Positions 24,600 to 32,898 are shown, counted from the first letter of the stretch. The stretch: 34,024 bases of DNA from Francisella sp. SYW-9 (GCF_008711465.1 NZ_VXKQ01000004.1:1-34024); one strand, 5' to 3'. The notes: generated from the letters alone by a model not told the origin. Made by a program: numbers and translations.

Positions 24600-25445
24600 C
24601 TATAAATAAATTTTCTGAGCTAACTGAAGCTCAGTACTTCCAAAAATGCTACCAAAATTATCTAACCTAATAGCATTAATCCTAGCAATCTTAGTACCAT
24701 ATTGACTATGTAGGAAATCAAGCTGCTGCTTATAAGGAATAGAAGCTTCTTTATTTGCCTGAGCTACAACGACTACCGATGGTTTAAGACTTAATAGCCC
24801 TTCTTTTGATACAGGTCTCATCCCTGTAAAACCTAAGATATTATCTGCTCCAACAGATTTTAACCAAGTATCTCCTATAGTATTTTTACCTAATAGATAA
24901 GCACCATTACCAGATATTTGTAATAATAGTAAAACTTTAGGTTTAGTCTTATTAGGCTTTTGTTTATAGTATTGATTAATAATTTCTTGAGTTTTGCTTT
25001 CTTGATTCTCTAATTTTTCAATCAGCTTATTAGCTGCTTTTTTAGAGTTTGTAATATCCGCAATTGTTAAGATATTTTTCTTAACATCAGATATATTTTT
25101 AGTTTTTCTAAGACGTATAGTCTTGATACCAAAGTCGTGAAGCCTATTAATTACTGAAGCTGGCGAAGCTGATGGATCAACAATAACAACATCAGGTTTC
25201 AAAGCAACAATACTTTCTATAGTTAAAGCTCGCATATAGCCTATATTTTTCACATTGGTGTTACCATGCTTAGTTATCTCTTTTATGCTCTCCAGGTCAC
25301 TACCAACTATATCTTTATTATCAAATATTGACGTTGTTGAGCTTGCGGTAGGTCCAATTGTAATAATTGACTTTGCGAAACTATTCGAAAAAGCACATAA
25401 CATTATTAATAATATAAAAGTATTAAACTTATTTATTCTAAGCAT
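24600..25445 (-). CDS. hmuT: Periplasmic heme-binding protein HmuT
   Basis: A 281-residue binding protein of the BtuF/HmuT class: signal peptide 1-24 (ending SNSFA), then two lobes joined by a helix. NIGYMRALTIESIVALKP around 67-85 matches the heme-protein pattern GYxRxLsxEgilslkP. Y70 coincides with the heme-ligand Tyr known from HmuT/ShuT-type proteins. In the second lobe, the TGMRPVSKEGLLSLKP block is present. Its ATG overlaps the tonB stop by 8 bases (ATGCTTAG), implying coupled translation. It is at the usual length (about 280). Confidence 0.85.
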   Translation of the reverse strand: MLRINKFNTFILLIMLCAFSNSFAKSIITIGPTASSTTSIFDNKDIVGSDLESIKEITKHGNTNVKNIGYMRALTIESIVALKPDVVIVDPSASPASVINRLHDFGIKTIRLRKTKNISDVKKNILTIADITNSKKAANKLIEKLENQESKTQEIINQYYKQKPNKTKPKVLLLLQISGNGAYLLGKNTIGDTWLKSVGADNILGFTGMRPVSKEGLLSLKPSVVVVAQANKEASIPYKQQLDFLHSQYGTKIARINAIRLDNFGSIFGSTELQLAQKIYL

Positions 25446-26079
25446 TTTGTTGTTCCTTTAAATTAAATGATATTGTCTGCTCAACTGTTGTTGAGACAGC
25501 TGTAAAACCACTTTTTGCTGGAGTAAAGACTAATTTCTCAAACCATTTAATTGCAGCCTGATCTAGATCATCAAAACCACTAGATTGTAAAATATGAACT
25601 CCAACAACTTGGCCTTTTGAATTTATATTAGCTTTGATTCTTACATGTCCTTGTTCATTATTTTTGATTGCTGAACTTGGATAGTCTAGTTTTGGCGGTG
25701 TATATTTTAGTTTTGGCTGCTGGGTTATTTTAGCTATGGCTTTATTCTCTTTAACATTAACATTTGCGGACTTTTTATGTACTTTGGATTTCTCTTGTTT
25801 ATGAGGTTTATTCTTAGTTAACTTAGCTTTGGTATTTTTTGTTTTTTTAGCTGCTTTTGTCGCATGTTTTAGCTCTTTAGCAGTAACCTCTTTAGAGCTT
25901 GTCTTTGGTTGACTGACTATATTTATTTTCTTAACTATCTCCTCTATTGATTGAGATTTTAGCTGAGTTTCGCCAATATACCACTCTGTAGATTTTGACT
26001 GATTTAGTGCAGCATAAATACTGTAATCAACGAATATTGAACCAACAATTGCTACTGTAAACTTAAGTGTCCTAAGCAT
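25438..26079 (-). CDS. tonB: TonB energy transducer with lysine-rich linker
   Basis: A 213-residue TonB: one N-terminal membrane helix (about 7-26), a long flexible spacer (about 40-130) and a C-terminal domain (about 130-213). The C-terminal domain shows YPSSAIKNNEQGHVRIKANI, VHILQSSGFDDLDQAAIKWFEKLVFTPA and a final strand, as in TonB. The spacer is rich in Lys, Thr, Ala and Asn instead of the Pro-Glu/Pro-Lys repeats of E. coli TonB. It links ExbB/ExbD in the inner membrane to the receptor encoded 11 bases upstream. It is probably dedicated to that receptor. Confidence 0.87.
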   Translation of the reverse strand: MLRTLKFTVAIVGSIFVDYSIYAALNQSKSTEWYIGETQLKSQSIEEIVKKINIVSQPKTSSKEVTAKELKHATKAAKKTKNTKAKLTKNKPHKQEKSKVHKKSANVNVKENKAIAKITQQPKLKYTPPKLDYPSSAIKNNEQGHVRIKANINSKGQVVGVHILQSSGFDDLDQAAIKWFEKLVFTPAKSGFTAVSTTVEQTISFNLKEQQNA

Positions 26080-26090
26080 ATATGCCCTCT

Positions 26091-28163
26091 CTAAAAATTA
26101 TAGCTTGCTTGCAAATAAAAATTTCGTCCCATCGCAGGCACAAGATTTTGTCCATCATAGTTTTGGTAATATCTATTAAAGACATTGTTAACCCCAGCAC
26201 TTACATTTAATCCTTTAAAGCGTTTAGGTTGCCATTTATAACCTAGGTTTAGTAAGACATAACCGGGAACATTACTAATTGGATTCTCACCTCCAGGTGG
26301 AACTCTATTTTGTGTTAAAGCGTAGTTAATACTTGTTTGAAAAGAGCTATCTATTGGCTTGATAGGAATATCAAGTGTTGCTATTCCTTTTGCTCTAGGA
26401 ATAGGTAGAGGGCTTCCTGAAGGCACCAGACTTCCTCCAGATCCTTGATAAGCAGATAAGCTCTCTCCTCTTGTATAAGTAAAGTTTGTCCCAAAATCAA
26501 ACCAGCTATTATGATATTTAAATGCCAAACTATAACCCAATAGTTGAGCATGAGAGATATTTATATTTTGTATTTCAATAGGATAGGAAGCAGCATTAAC
26601 TTTGGAATCAACAATAAAATTACTAACATCATTTAAGAATATATTACTATTAAAATAAAAGCTCTGTGTTGGAGTTAATTGCTTATTAACTGTAATACCA
26701 ACAGATTTGTTATGACCTATTTCTGGTTTTAGATTAGCATTTGGAACAAACTGTAAGAAGCTCATCCCTGGATGACTTCCTCCTAAGAATAAATCCTGAA
26801 GAGATGGGATTCTATAGCCTTCTGTATAAGCAAAGTATACTTTTAATGGTTTAATAATCTTATAACTAATGCTTCCTTGTTTTGTAAAGAAAGCTCCTCC
26901 ATTTTGGAGTTTACCACTTTGACTATGGTAGCCATTAACACGCCCACCTAGAGTTATATTTAGCTTAGACGTAATATCCCAACTATCCTGTAAGTAGCCA
27001 CTATATGTTTGCTGATTAGCTGTAGGAAAATTTAAACTATTTTTCCCAACATTAAAGCCATTAAAAAATTTAAATTCTGTACCGTAAACTAAGTTTTGCT
27101 TTAGAACAAAAGTCTTATTAGTGATCCTAAAGCCAGTGGTATTAATCTTTATATTTTGAGGTACCGCAAAACCTTGTCCATCATTGATAGGGTTAGAGTT
27201 ATAGTTATTTCTGATATAAAAAACTTTAGCTGCTAAATTAACATAAGGATTATTAGGGTTTAGATAATACTCTAACATCACTTGTTGTTGTAAGAAGTTA
27301 AACTTTGAAGGTGGATTATATTCTCCTACAACATCATTTATCGTCGCCGGATAAAGTCCATTATTTTGCATCGATAACCAATACGCTTTAAAGGTTTGTA
27401 TCTTTGAAATATTCCAAACACCTTTTAATAAGAACTGTAGATTATTACTTGCTGAGTAAGGTAGATTAGTATGATTACCTAAACGAATATCATTATTACG
27501 ACCACCAACAATATCAAATAAGTAACTAAAATCACCTACTTTGAAAGCTACTGCTGTATTACCATTAACTCCTAAATCTCCAGTTTCTCCACCTACGCCT
27601 AGCTTAGTAGCAAATGCCCTACCTTTTAATAAATCACTAGGATCAATAGTTTCAAAGTTTACAGCACCACCTAGTGCACCGTTACCATAGACTATATTAC
27701 TACCTGACTGATCTGCAGAAACCTGCTTATAAAGAGACTCACTAGGTAGCTGACGTGTTGAGTTATGCCCAAAGGAAGCAAAGTTATTATTGATACCATC
27801 AATACCTACAAATACTCTATTAAAAGCTAAGCCTCCCATACTTATGTTTTGAGATATCTCTCTACTTCCACTAAATATCTGCACCCCTTGCAATTTATTT
27901 AGCTGGTCTGCTGTTGATAAGATCAAAGAGTTCTTTGAATTAGACGTAGATAATGGAGGTGCAGCATTTGCACTTTGTTCTACAGACTCTTTTTTCTTTT
28001 TATCTTTTTTTATGTTTCCAACATCAGCTTTTTTTACAGCTGCTACCTCGATCTCTCCTAAATCAACAGTATCACCATTATTTGCCTGCTGAGTTTGTTG
28101 AGAATATGCACACGAGAACATAAATAGTGATAACATAATTTTCACTAATATATTTTTTTTCAT
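26091..28163 (-). CDS. TonB-dependent outer-membrane heme receptor
   Basis: A 690-residue receptor. After the signal peptide (1-21) comes a candidate TonB box, DTVDLGEIEVAAVKK at about 30-44. A Lys-rich stretch follows, then the plug domain with LNKLQGVQI and NGALGGAVNFETIDP. The 22-strand barrel ends in GRNFYLQASYNF with the terminal Phe used for membrane assembly. The heme-receptor signature FRAP...His...NPNL appears as YRIP (450-453), H464, NANL (475-478). Together with hugZ and hmuTUV this supports heme or hemoprotein uptake. Substrate is inferred, not shown. It lies between exbD and tonB in the operon. Confidence 0.88.
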   Translation of the reverse strand: MKKNILVKIMLSLFMFSCAYSQQTQQANNGDTVDLGEIEVAAVKKADVGNIKKDKKKKESVEQSANAAPPLSTSNSKNSLILSTADQLNKLQGVQIFSGSREISQNISMGGLAFNRVFVGIDGINNNFASFGHNSTRQLPSESLYKQVSADQSGSNIVYGNGALGGAVNFETIDPSDLLKGRAFATKLGVGGETGDLGVNGNTAVAFKVGDFSYLFDIVGGRNNDIRLGNHTNLPYSASNNLQFLLKGVWNISKIQTFKAYWLSMQNNGLYPATINDVVGEYNPPSKFNFLQQQVMLEYYLNPNNPYVNLAAKVFYIRNNYNSNPINDGQGFAVPQNIKINTTGFRITNKTFVLKQNLVYGTEFKFFNGFNVGKNSLNFPTANQQTYSGYLQDSWDITSKLNITLGGRVNGYHSQSGKLQNGGAFFTKQGSISYKIIKPLKVYFAYTEGYRIPSLQDLFLGGSHPGMSFLQFVPNANLKPEIGHNKSVGITVNKQLTPTQSFYFNSNIFLNDVSNFIVDSKVNAASYPIEIQNINISHAQLLGYSLAFKYHNSWFDFGTNFTYTRGESLSAYQGSGGSLVPSGSPLPIPRAKGIATLDIPIKPIDSSFQTSINYALTQNRVPPGGENPISNVPGYVLLNLGYKWQPKRFKGLNVSAGVNNVFNRYYQNYDGQNLVPAMGRNFYLQASYNF

Positions 28164-28184
28164 TTTTCTGATCTTAGTTTAAGG

Positions 28185-28601
28185 CTATTTAGTTACTTGA
28201 ATATCTGCTGTAGTTAGTCCTAACTCTTTTATAGCAGCAAAAATCTCAAGCATATTTTGTAGTGATATTTTCTTATCAGCAGCTATCTCTATCTCTTTTA
28301 AGTCCTTATTTTTTTGTATGCTTTTAAGGTATCTTTGTAGACTATCAAGAGAATCAAAATGCTTATTATTGACAAGAAAATTCTTTGAGCTTTTAATATA
28401 TACTGTCATTTTCAACGCTTTACTTTGAGATACCGCTTGACCTTTCACCTCCGGTAACGGTAACTTAAGTATATGTTGAACTGGTCCAGCTAACAGCACA
28501 AACATCACTAACAACACAAGCATAAAATCAAGTAGTGGAATTAGGTTAGGTTCATCTAACTCAAGGCTACTATTGTAAGATTTATTTGTACTTGAAATCA
28601 T
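28185..28601 (-). CDS. exbD: Biopolymer transport protein ExbD
   Basis: A 138-residue ExbD/TolR-family protein: short cytosolic N-terminus, one helix (about 23-44) and a periplasmic domain. The proton-path Asp is D25 in PLLDFMLVLLVMFVLL, the same number as in E. coli ExbD. With ExbB it converts the proton gradient into TonB movement. The ExbB stop is two bases upstream. Confidence 0.92.
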   Translation of the reverse strand: MISSTNKSYNSSLELDEPNLIPLLDFMLVLLVMFVLLAGPVQHILKLPLPEVKGQAVSQSKALKMTVYIKSSKNFLVNNKHFDSLDSLQRYLKSIQKNKDLKEIEIAADKKISLQNMLEIFAAIKELGLTTADIQVTK

Positions 28602-28603
28602 AT

Positions 28604-29260
28604 CTAAGCCTGCTTTTTCACATAAAGATTATCTGTTAAATATTGTGTTTTATTAGCTATTTTTTGACGCTCTAAGCCTAGTGCAAGATCATTTAAAACC
28701 TCTTCAGCGCGAAATAGGTAGCTCTCGCTATAATGTCGAAAACAATAGAAAGTAAACATACTGATCAATGCTAAGATAATACCTAGAGCTGTAGCGTACA
28801 TAGCCTCAGATAGATATAAAATCATATGTTCAAGACCACTACCATTAAGAGACTCAGCAAGAGCTTTAAATGAGTGGCTCATGCTCCAAATTGTTCCTAA
28901 TAACCCTAACATAGGTGAAACAACCGCAAAGAAATTTAGCCAAACTAATGGTTGCTGTAAGCGCTGACGCTCTTTACGCATTAATAAGCTAACCGCATTC
29001 TCTGCAATATCTTTAGACTCTAAAAGTAATGGTGTAATATATTTAGATAACTTGCTATTAGTATTATCAATCCTATTTTTTATCGCATTGCTATCACCCT
29101 GGCCAACTAAAGTTATTAAGCTTTCGACCTGTAATGATTTAAACCTTGGTAAAAAAATAAATGTAATACATCTTTCAATACATATAGCAGTAAGTATTAA
29201 ACTTACCAACAGCATTAAATAACCCACTAGTCCAAACTGGCTCAAAAAATAGCTAATCAT
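28604..29260 (-). CDS. exbB: Biopolymer transport protein ExbB (MotA/TolQ/ExbB family)
   Basis: A 218-residue protein with helices at about 10-30, 107-127 and 150-172 and the family block FFAVVSPMLGLLGTIWSMSHSF, followed by LSEAMYATALGIILAL. These are the membrane parts that surround ExbD. It starts 8 bases after hugZ. Its location in an operon with tonB and a receptor favours ExbB over TolQ. Confidence 0.92.
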   Translation of the reverse strand: MISYFLSQFGLVGYLMLLVSLILTAICIERCITFIFLPRFKSLQVESLITLVGQGDSNAIKNRIDNTNSKLSKYITPLLLESKDIAENAVSLLMRKERQRLQQPLVWLNFFAVVSPMLGLLGTIWSMSHSFKALAESLNGSGLEHMILYLSEAMYATALGIILALISMFTFYCFRHYSESYLFRAEEVLNDLALGLERQKIANKTQYLTDNLYVKKQA

Positions 29261-29268
29261 AATTAATC

Positions 29269-29991
29269 CTAACTTTGTTGTGCTCTGGCTTTTTTACCCA
29301 TTTCTATAAAGGCTGTTTTAAGACTCTCTAAAGTTTCTACAGGTTTTTCAAAATTAATATAGTGATTTTTATATTCACTTTGTAACCATAGTCCTTCTTG
29401 ATCAAAATAGATCATTTTAAGTTCAGAATAATATGTTTGATTTAGAACATGTAATTGATAGCACAGTTTAATAAGTTCTAGATTCTCTTCATTTATATGC
29501 TTAACAACACTAGATATAGAGTCTCCTGTAAAATTCTGTTTTAAACAAAAATCATCTTTTTTAATCCAGTGGGCATCACCAAAACCACCTATAAATCTAA
29601 CTCGCTCTATTTCTATCTCACAATAGTTAAATCCTTTATGACTAGAAAAACCTGCTTTGTTAGGAAAAAATAATGAATAGATTTCTTTATTATCCTCTAA
29701 ATTAGATTTTCTTATACTACCTATAATAGTAACTCTGGGTGTCGCTCTAATATCAGTAGTCTCATCTCCAATAATTGTCAACGAAACTTTATTATCAACA
29801 TTAATATTGCGTGTATGTTGTGAAAGGTTAGCAATATATACAACAATATTACCTTGTTGATTAATAGCATACTCAACCATAGAGCCAAAAGGATACCCTG
29901 GCATAGAAATCAACTGAGTAGATAATACTCCATATAGTTTTTGTCTAACTACGCGTCTAGCTCGAAAAGCTGCATCTTGTTTTTTATTCAT
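29269..29991 (-). CDS. hugZ: HugZ/HutZ family heme-utilisation protein
   Basis: A 240-residue cytosolic protein of the split-barrel FMN-binding fold used by HugZ/HutZ, which bind or cleave heme after import. Family blocks are GYPFGSMVEYAINQQGNIVVYIANLSQHTRN (32-62), the TPRVTIIG strand and IGGFGDAHWI (134-143). The C-terminal HINEEN (165-170) stands where many relatives have HMNxDH, so the usual second His is missing. A longer GTG start (29997) is possible, but GGAG at 29997-30000 sits 5 bases before the ATG at 29991, so I choose the ATG. First gene of the Fur-controlled operon. A pyridoxamine-phosphate-oxidase relative with another role is less likely. Confidence 0.85.
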   Translation of the reverse strand: MNKKQDAAFRARRVVRQKLYGVLSTQLISMPGYPFGSMVEYAINQQGNIVVYIANLSQHTRNINVDNKVSLTIIGDETTDIRATPRVTIIGSIRKSNLEDNKEIYSLFFPNKAGFSSHKGFNYCEIEIERVRFIGGFGDAHWIKKDDFCLKQNFTGDSISSVVKHINEENLELIKLCYQLHVLNQTYYSELKMIYFDQEGLWLQSEYKNHYINFEKPVETLESLKTAFIEMGKKARAQQS

Positions 29992-30004
29992 TACCACTCC
30001 AAAT

Positions 30005-30023
30005 GAGATTTATTATCATTTAT
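30005..30023. promoter_or_regulatory. Second, weaker Fur-like site on the -10
   Basis: Read on the minus strand, ATAAATGATAATAAATCTC matches the Fur consensus at 13 of 19 with an intact AATGATAAT core. It covers the -10 GATAAT. Two sites about three turns apart are common at tightly iron-repressed promoters. Confidence 0.45.
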
Positions 30024-30040
30024 ATTTATTTGTGTGGTAA
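30012..30040 (-). promoter_or_regulatory. Promoter of the heme operon
   Basis: On the minus strand TTACCA (30035-30040), a 17-base spacer, then GATAAT (30012-30017). A start near 30005 leaves a short leader with the GGAG ribosome site. Both boxes are overlapped by Fur-like sites. Confidence 0.5.
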
Positions 30041-30054
30041 TGATAATCATTATT
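30036..30054. promoter_or_regulatory. Fur box (17 of 19)
   Basis: GGTAATGATAATCATTATT matches the consensus GATAATGATAATCATTATC at 17 of 19 positions and overlaps the -35 of the heme operon. Fur with Fe2+ should repress here, so the genes are expected to be on in low iron. Confidence 0.85.
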
Positions 30055-30060
30055 ATTTGA

Positions 30061-30440
30061 TGATCAATAGAATATACAGCAACTTTTTAAATAAAATTAT
30101 CCAAAGATGGGAGTAAACTAAGATAAATTGGTTTAACACATTATGCTATATAGTATGGAAATAGATTATTTCAGAAAAAATCAATGCTATGCACAATACC
30201 TCTTTAATTAGAAATAAAACCCTCCTATAAAACCAGTAATGAAGTTGATTATTTATATAACTCTTAATAAAAACACCTACAAATGGATTTAGCTATACTA
30301 TAATGGACTATGAGAAAATTAAAACTGTATTGTTTTCCTTCAGTTTATACTACAAACTATCGCCTACTATAAATTGGTAGTTAATTCTTTATTTCATATA
30401 TTATACTCTAAGAAGTTTTATTTATTATGCTAATAAATGT
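30061..30440. other. Gene-free stretch between the heme operon and the secreted-barrel gene
   Basis: These 380 bases hold no credible gene. A perfect TATAAT (30299-30304) could belong to a promoter for the gene at 30441, but it is 137 bases upstream without a good -35. A 15-base palindrome GAAATA-GAT-TATTTC is at 30158-30172. A 20-codon frame from 30310 has no ribosome site. Nothing else is recognised. Confidence 0.4.
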
Positions 30441-31400
30441 ATGAAAAAAGTAACGTTAATTATCTTTAGTTTTATAATATTTAATTTTAGCTTTGCTAAT
30501 AAACCCCAATTATATTTATTCTTAGGTTATGGTAGTGCTAAAGCCCATATTAAACAAATAAATAATCCTCAAGTTGTAGGTGCTCAAATAATATACTCCT
30601 GGAAGCAATTAGAACCTCAAAAAAATCATTATGATTTTTCAGCTATTGAAGATGATTACCAAACTTTGAAAAAATATCACAAGAAGCTTTTCATTCAACT
30701 ACAAGATAGGACTTTTAACATAAAGAATATTCCGCTACCGAGATATCTTCTAACTAAAGAATATAATACTGGTGTTATTCAACAAACAGATTTTGCTGGA
30801 GAAGGTAAACCTCTTGGAGAAGGTTGGGTTACTAAACAATGGAATCCAAGTATAAAGTTAAGGTTTCATAAGCTTATCAAGCAATTAGCAAAATCATTTG
30901 ATGGTAAAATTGCTGGGATAAATTTACCTGAGACTGCAATAGATATTAATGAAAAATATTTGACAAAAGATTTCTGTGATGCTTATTTCAGTTCAATAAT
31001 TGATAATATGCTTTTCTTAAGAAAAGAGTTTAAGAAAAGTAAGGTTGTTCAATATGTTAATTTCTTGCCATGTGAATGGAATAATGACCACGGTTATATG
31101 CAAAAAATATTTAATATAGCATTAGAACACAATATCGGGGTCGGTAACCCTGATACCGTGCCATATAGAAGATCACAAATGAAAAATAGTTATCCATTTT
31201 TTAATAAGTATAAATCAAAATTACCTTTAATAGCTATCGCCGTTCAAGAACCTGATTATACTTATACGAATCCTAAGACAGCTAAAAAATTCACTCCTGC
31301 CGAGTTATATAATTGGGATAAAGATTATATTAGTGCAAATATTATTTTCTGGAATACTCAACAACCGCAGTTTAAACAAGTTTTACAACTATTCTCTTAA
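30441..31400 (+). CDS. Secreted TIM-barrel-like protein, glycoside-hydrolase fold, function unknown
   Basis: A 319-residue exported protein with signal peptide 1-19 (MKKVTLIIFSFIIFNFSFA). The mature part looks like a (beta/alpha)8 barrel of glycoside-hydrolase type. GAQIIYSWKQLEPQKNHYDFSAIEDD (about 47-72) is the 'travelling investigator' pattern seen in GH42/GH5-like proteins; KKLFIQLQDRTF and AGINLPETAIDIN follow, with E in the LPET strand a possible acid/base. A later VQEPDY carries another strand-end Glu. I do not assign a substrate. It is a single gene, with no sugar transporter or polysaccharide genes near, and a weak ribosome site. Confidence 0.72.
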   Translation: MKKVTLIIFSFIIFNFSFANKPQLYLFLGYGSAKAHIKQINNPQVVGAQIIYSWKQLEPQKNHYDFSAIEDDYQTLKKYHKKLFIQLQDRTFNIKNIPLPRYLLTKEYNTGVIQQTDFAGEGKPLGEGWVTKQWNPSIKLRFHKLIKQLAKSFDGKIAGINLPETAIDINEKYLTKDFCDAYFSSIIDNMLFLRKEFKKSKVVQYVNFLPCEWNNDHGYMQKIFNIALEHNIGVGNPDTVPYRRSQMKNSYPFFNKYKSKLPLIAIAVQEPDYTYTNPKTAKKFTPAELYNWDKDYISANIIFWNTQQPQFKQVLQLFS

Positions 31401-31602
31401 TTAGTCGAAGTCAATTGAAAAAGTTGTTATCAAAGATATTACACACATATTTATTCTTCTATAGAATAGTTGTATGTATCTTTTATTACTAACAATAGAT
31501 ACATTAAGAAATTAAGAGGATATATTAAGTTTTTTAGCAGATACTACGAAACGATATCAAATACATGATGCTATGTATAAATTTTTGTTCATAGAAAAGA
31601 AT

Positions 31603-31890
31603 TCAGTTAACTTTTTTAATAAATAAATTATGTGTAAATATTTTATATTTATCTGGATGCTTTTTGATTTTTTCTACTAATACATTACCGCCTTGCCGGT
31701 CAGTTTGCTTAAATGACTCAAACTCCACTATATATTGTATATCCTCATAATCTAATCTAGTCTTATCAGAAGATTTTGTAAGTTGCTCTCTATAACCACC
31801 TATGACTCTAAGCCGATTAGTTATTTCACTTTTTGCCAGGGAAAGCATTAATGCTACCTCTGAAATAGATTTAGTATTATTCTTTTTCAT
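31603..31890 (-). CDS. Small protein with possible helix-turn-helix, function unknown
   Basis: A 95-residue basic protein. Residues 8-33 (SISEVALMLSLAKSEITNRL then RVIGGY) look like a helix-turn-helix as in excisionase or MerR-type heads, followed by an acidic stretch and a Lys-rich end. GAGG lies 7 bases before the ATG, so I consider it a real gene. I recognise no family. A perfect 7-base inverted repeat lies 32-53 bases upstream and could be its operator. It follows the peroxiredoxin gene on the same strand, 81 bases apart. Confidence 0.6.
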   Translation of the reverse strand: MKKNNTKSISEVALMLSLAKSEITNRLRVIGGYREQLTKSSDKTRLDYEDIQYIVEFESFKQTDRQGGNVLVEKIKKHPDKYKIFTHNLFIKKVN

Positions 31891-31921
31891 TATTAGTACC
31901 TCGCCGATACCCTTATATAAA

Positions 31922-31943
31922 GAGTATAGTTAAAGTTATACTC
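31922..31943. promoter_or_regulatory. Inverted repeat upstream of the helix-turn-helix gene
   Basis: GAGTATA (31922-31928) and TATACTC (31937-31943) are perfect inverted arms around eight bases. It lies between the peroxiredoxin stop and the small gene. It may be an operator of a dimeric regulator, or a terminator stem, though no U-run follows on the minus strand. Confidence 0.4.
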
Positions 31944-31971
31944 CGTAAATCTAGATTCTGTTACTTAATAA

Positions 31972-32604
31972 TCACGCTGGAACATCTGTTAACCTTAAGT
32001 AAGGCTTTACTTCTTCAAATCCATTTTTAAAAATAACTGCGGCTTCTTCATTTGAAATATCTGGGGTTATAACACACTTATCTCCGCTATCCCAATTAAC
32101 AGGCGTAGCAAGAGCGTATTTATCTGTTAGCTGTAATGATCTCATAACTCGTAATATTTCATCAAAATTACGACCTGTAGATGCTGGATAAGTAAGAGTA
32201 AGTCTAACTTTTTTATTAGGATCAATTATGAAAACACTACGCACAGTTAAGGTATCAGATGCATCAGGATGAATCATATTATAAAGAGTTGATATCTGCT
32301 TACTTGAGTCGTCTATTATTGGATAGTCTACTATTGTATTCTGTGTTTCATTAATATCTTTTATCCACTCTTTATGTTCCTCAACAGTATCAACACTAAG
32401 TGCTATAACTTTACAATTAAGTTTATCAAGTTCTGGTTTTAATTTTGCTGCCATACCTAACTCTGTGGTACATACAGGAGTAAAATCCTTAGGGTGTGAA
32501 AATAAAATACACCACTTATCCCCTATCCACTGATGAAAGTCAATTGTTCCTAAAGTTGTTTTAGCACTAAAGTTTGGTGCAATAGTTCCTAATTGTATAC
32601 TCAT
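31972..32604 (-). CDS. 1-Cys peroxiredoxin (Prx6 type)
   Basis: A 210-residue thiol peroxidase of the Prx6 group. The active site HPKDFTPVCTTE gives P38, T42 and peroxidatic C45, and the partner Arg lies in TVRSVFIID. The long C-terminal extension (about 160-210, with TPVNWDSGDKCVI) is typical for Prx6 and longer than in AhpC. It reduces H2O2 and alkyl hydroperoxides in the cytosol. AAGGAG stands 7 bases before the ATG. The 246 bases upstream are AT-rich with only weak promoter boxes. Confidence 0.92.
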   Translation of the reverse strand: MSIQLGTIAPNFSAKTTLGTIDFHQWIGDKWCILFSHPKDFTPVCTTELGMAAKLKPELDKLNCKVIALSVDTVEEHKEWIKDINETQNTIVDYPIIDDSSKQISTLYNMIHPDASDTLTVRSVFIIDPNKKVRLTLTYPASTGRNFDEILRVMRSLQLTDKYALATPVNWDSGDKCVITPDISNEEAAVIFKNGFEEVKPYLRLTDVPA

Positions 32605-32850
32605 TGTAAATCTCCTTAAATTTCTATTTCATTAATATAATCAATACTTATATTAACGTTACAATTTAAATCCTAGTCTTTGTTACAAGGAATTTCTGCA
32701 AATTTATCTAGCAAAATTGTGAATATATCAATTAAAAAGCATTGTTCACGAGCACCATTAATTATTAAAAATATTTACGAAATACTAAAAAGAGATAAAT
32801 TGATAAATCATACAGTTATAGATTAAATTACTTATTTATTAAGAAAGAGG

Positions 32851-32880
32851 GGGAGTATCCACTAAATTGTGTCTGTAGCT
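32851..32880 (+). repeat. Left terminal inverted repeat of the IS256-family element
   Basis: Matches the reverse complement of 33918-33947 at 23 of 30 bases. The inner AAATTGTGTCTGTAGCT differs at one base from its partner. Confidence 0.75.
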
Positions 32881-32898
32881 AGTCGACTTTATAATTAA

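Noticed and set aside
22762-25445. Cobalamin or siderophore specificity for the ABC transporter genes
   Set aside because: The families look alike, but hugZ in the same operon, the GYMRAL motif with Y70 and the receptor His motif favour heme.
30310-30372. A 20-codon frame in the gap before the secreted barrel gene
   Set aside because: No ribosome site, no hydrophobic or family pattern; expected by chance in AT-rich DNA.
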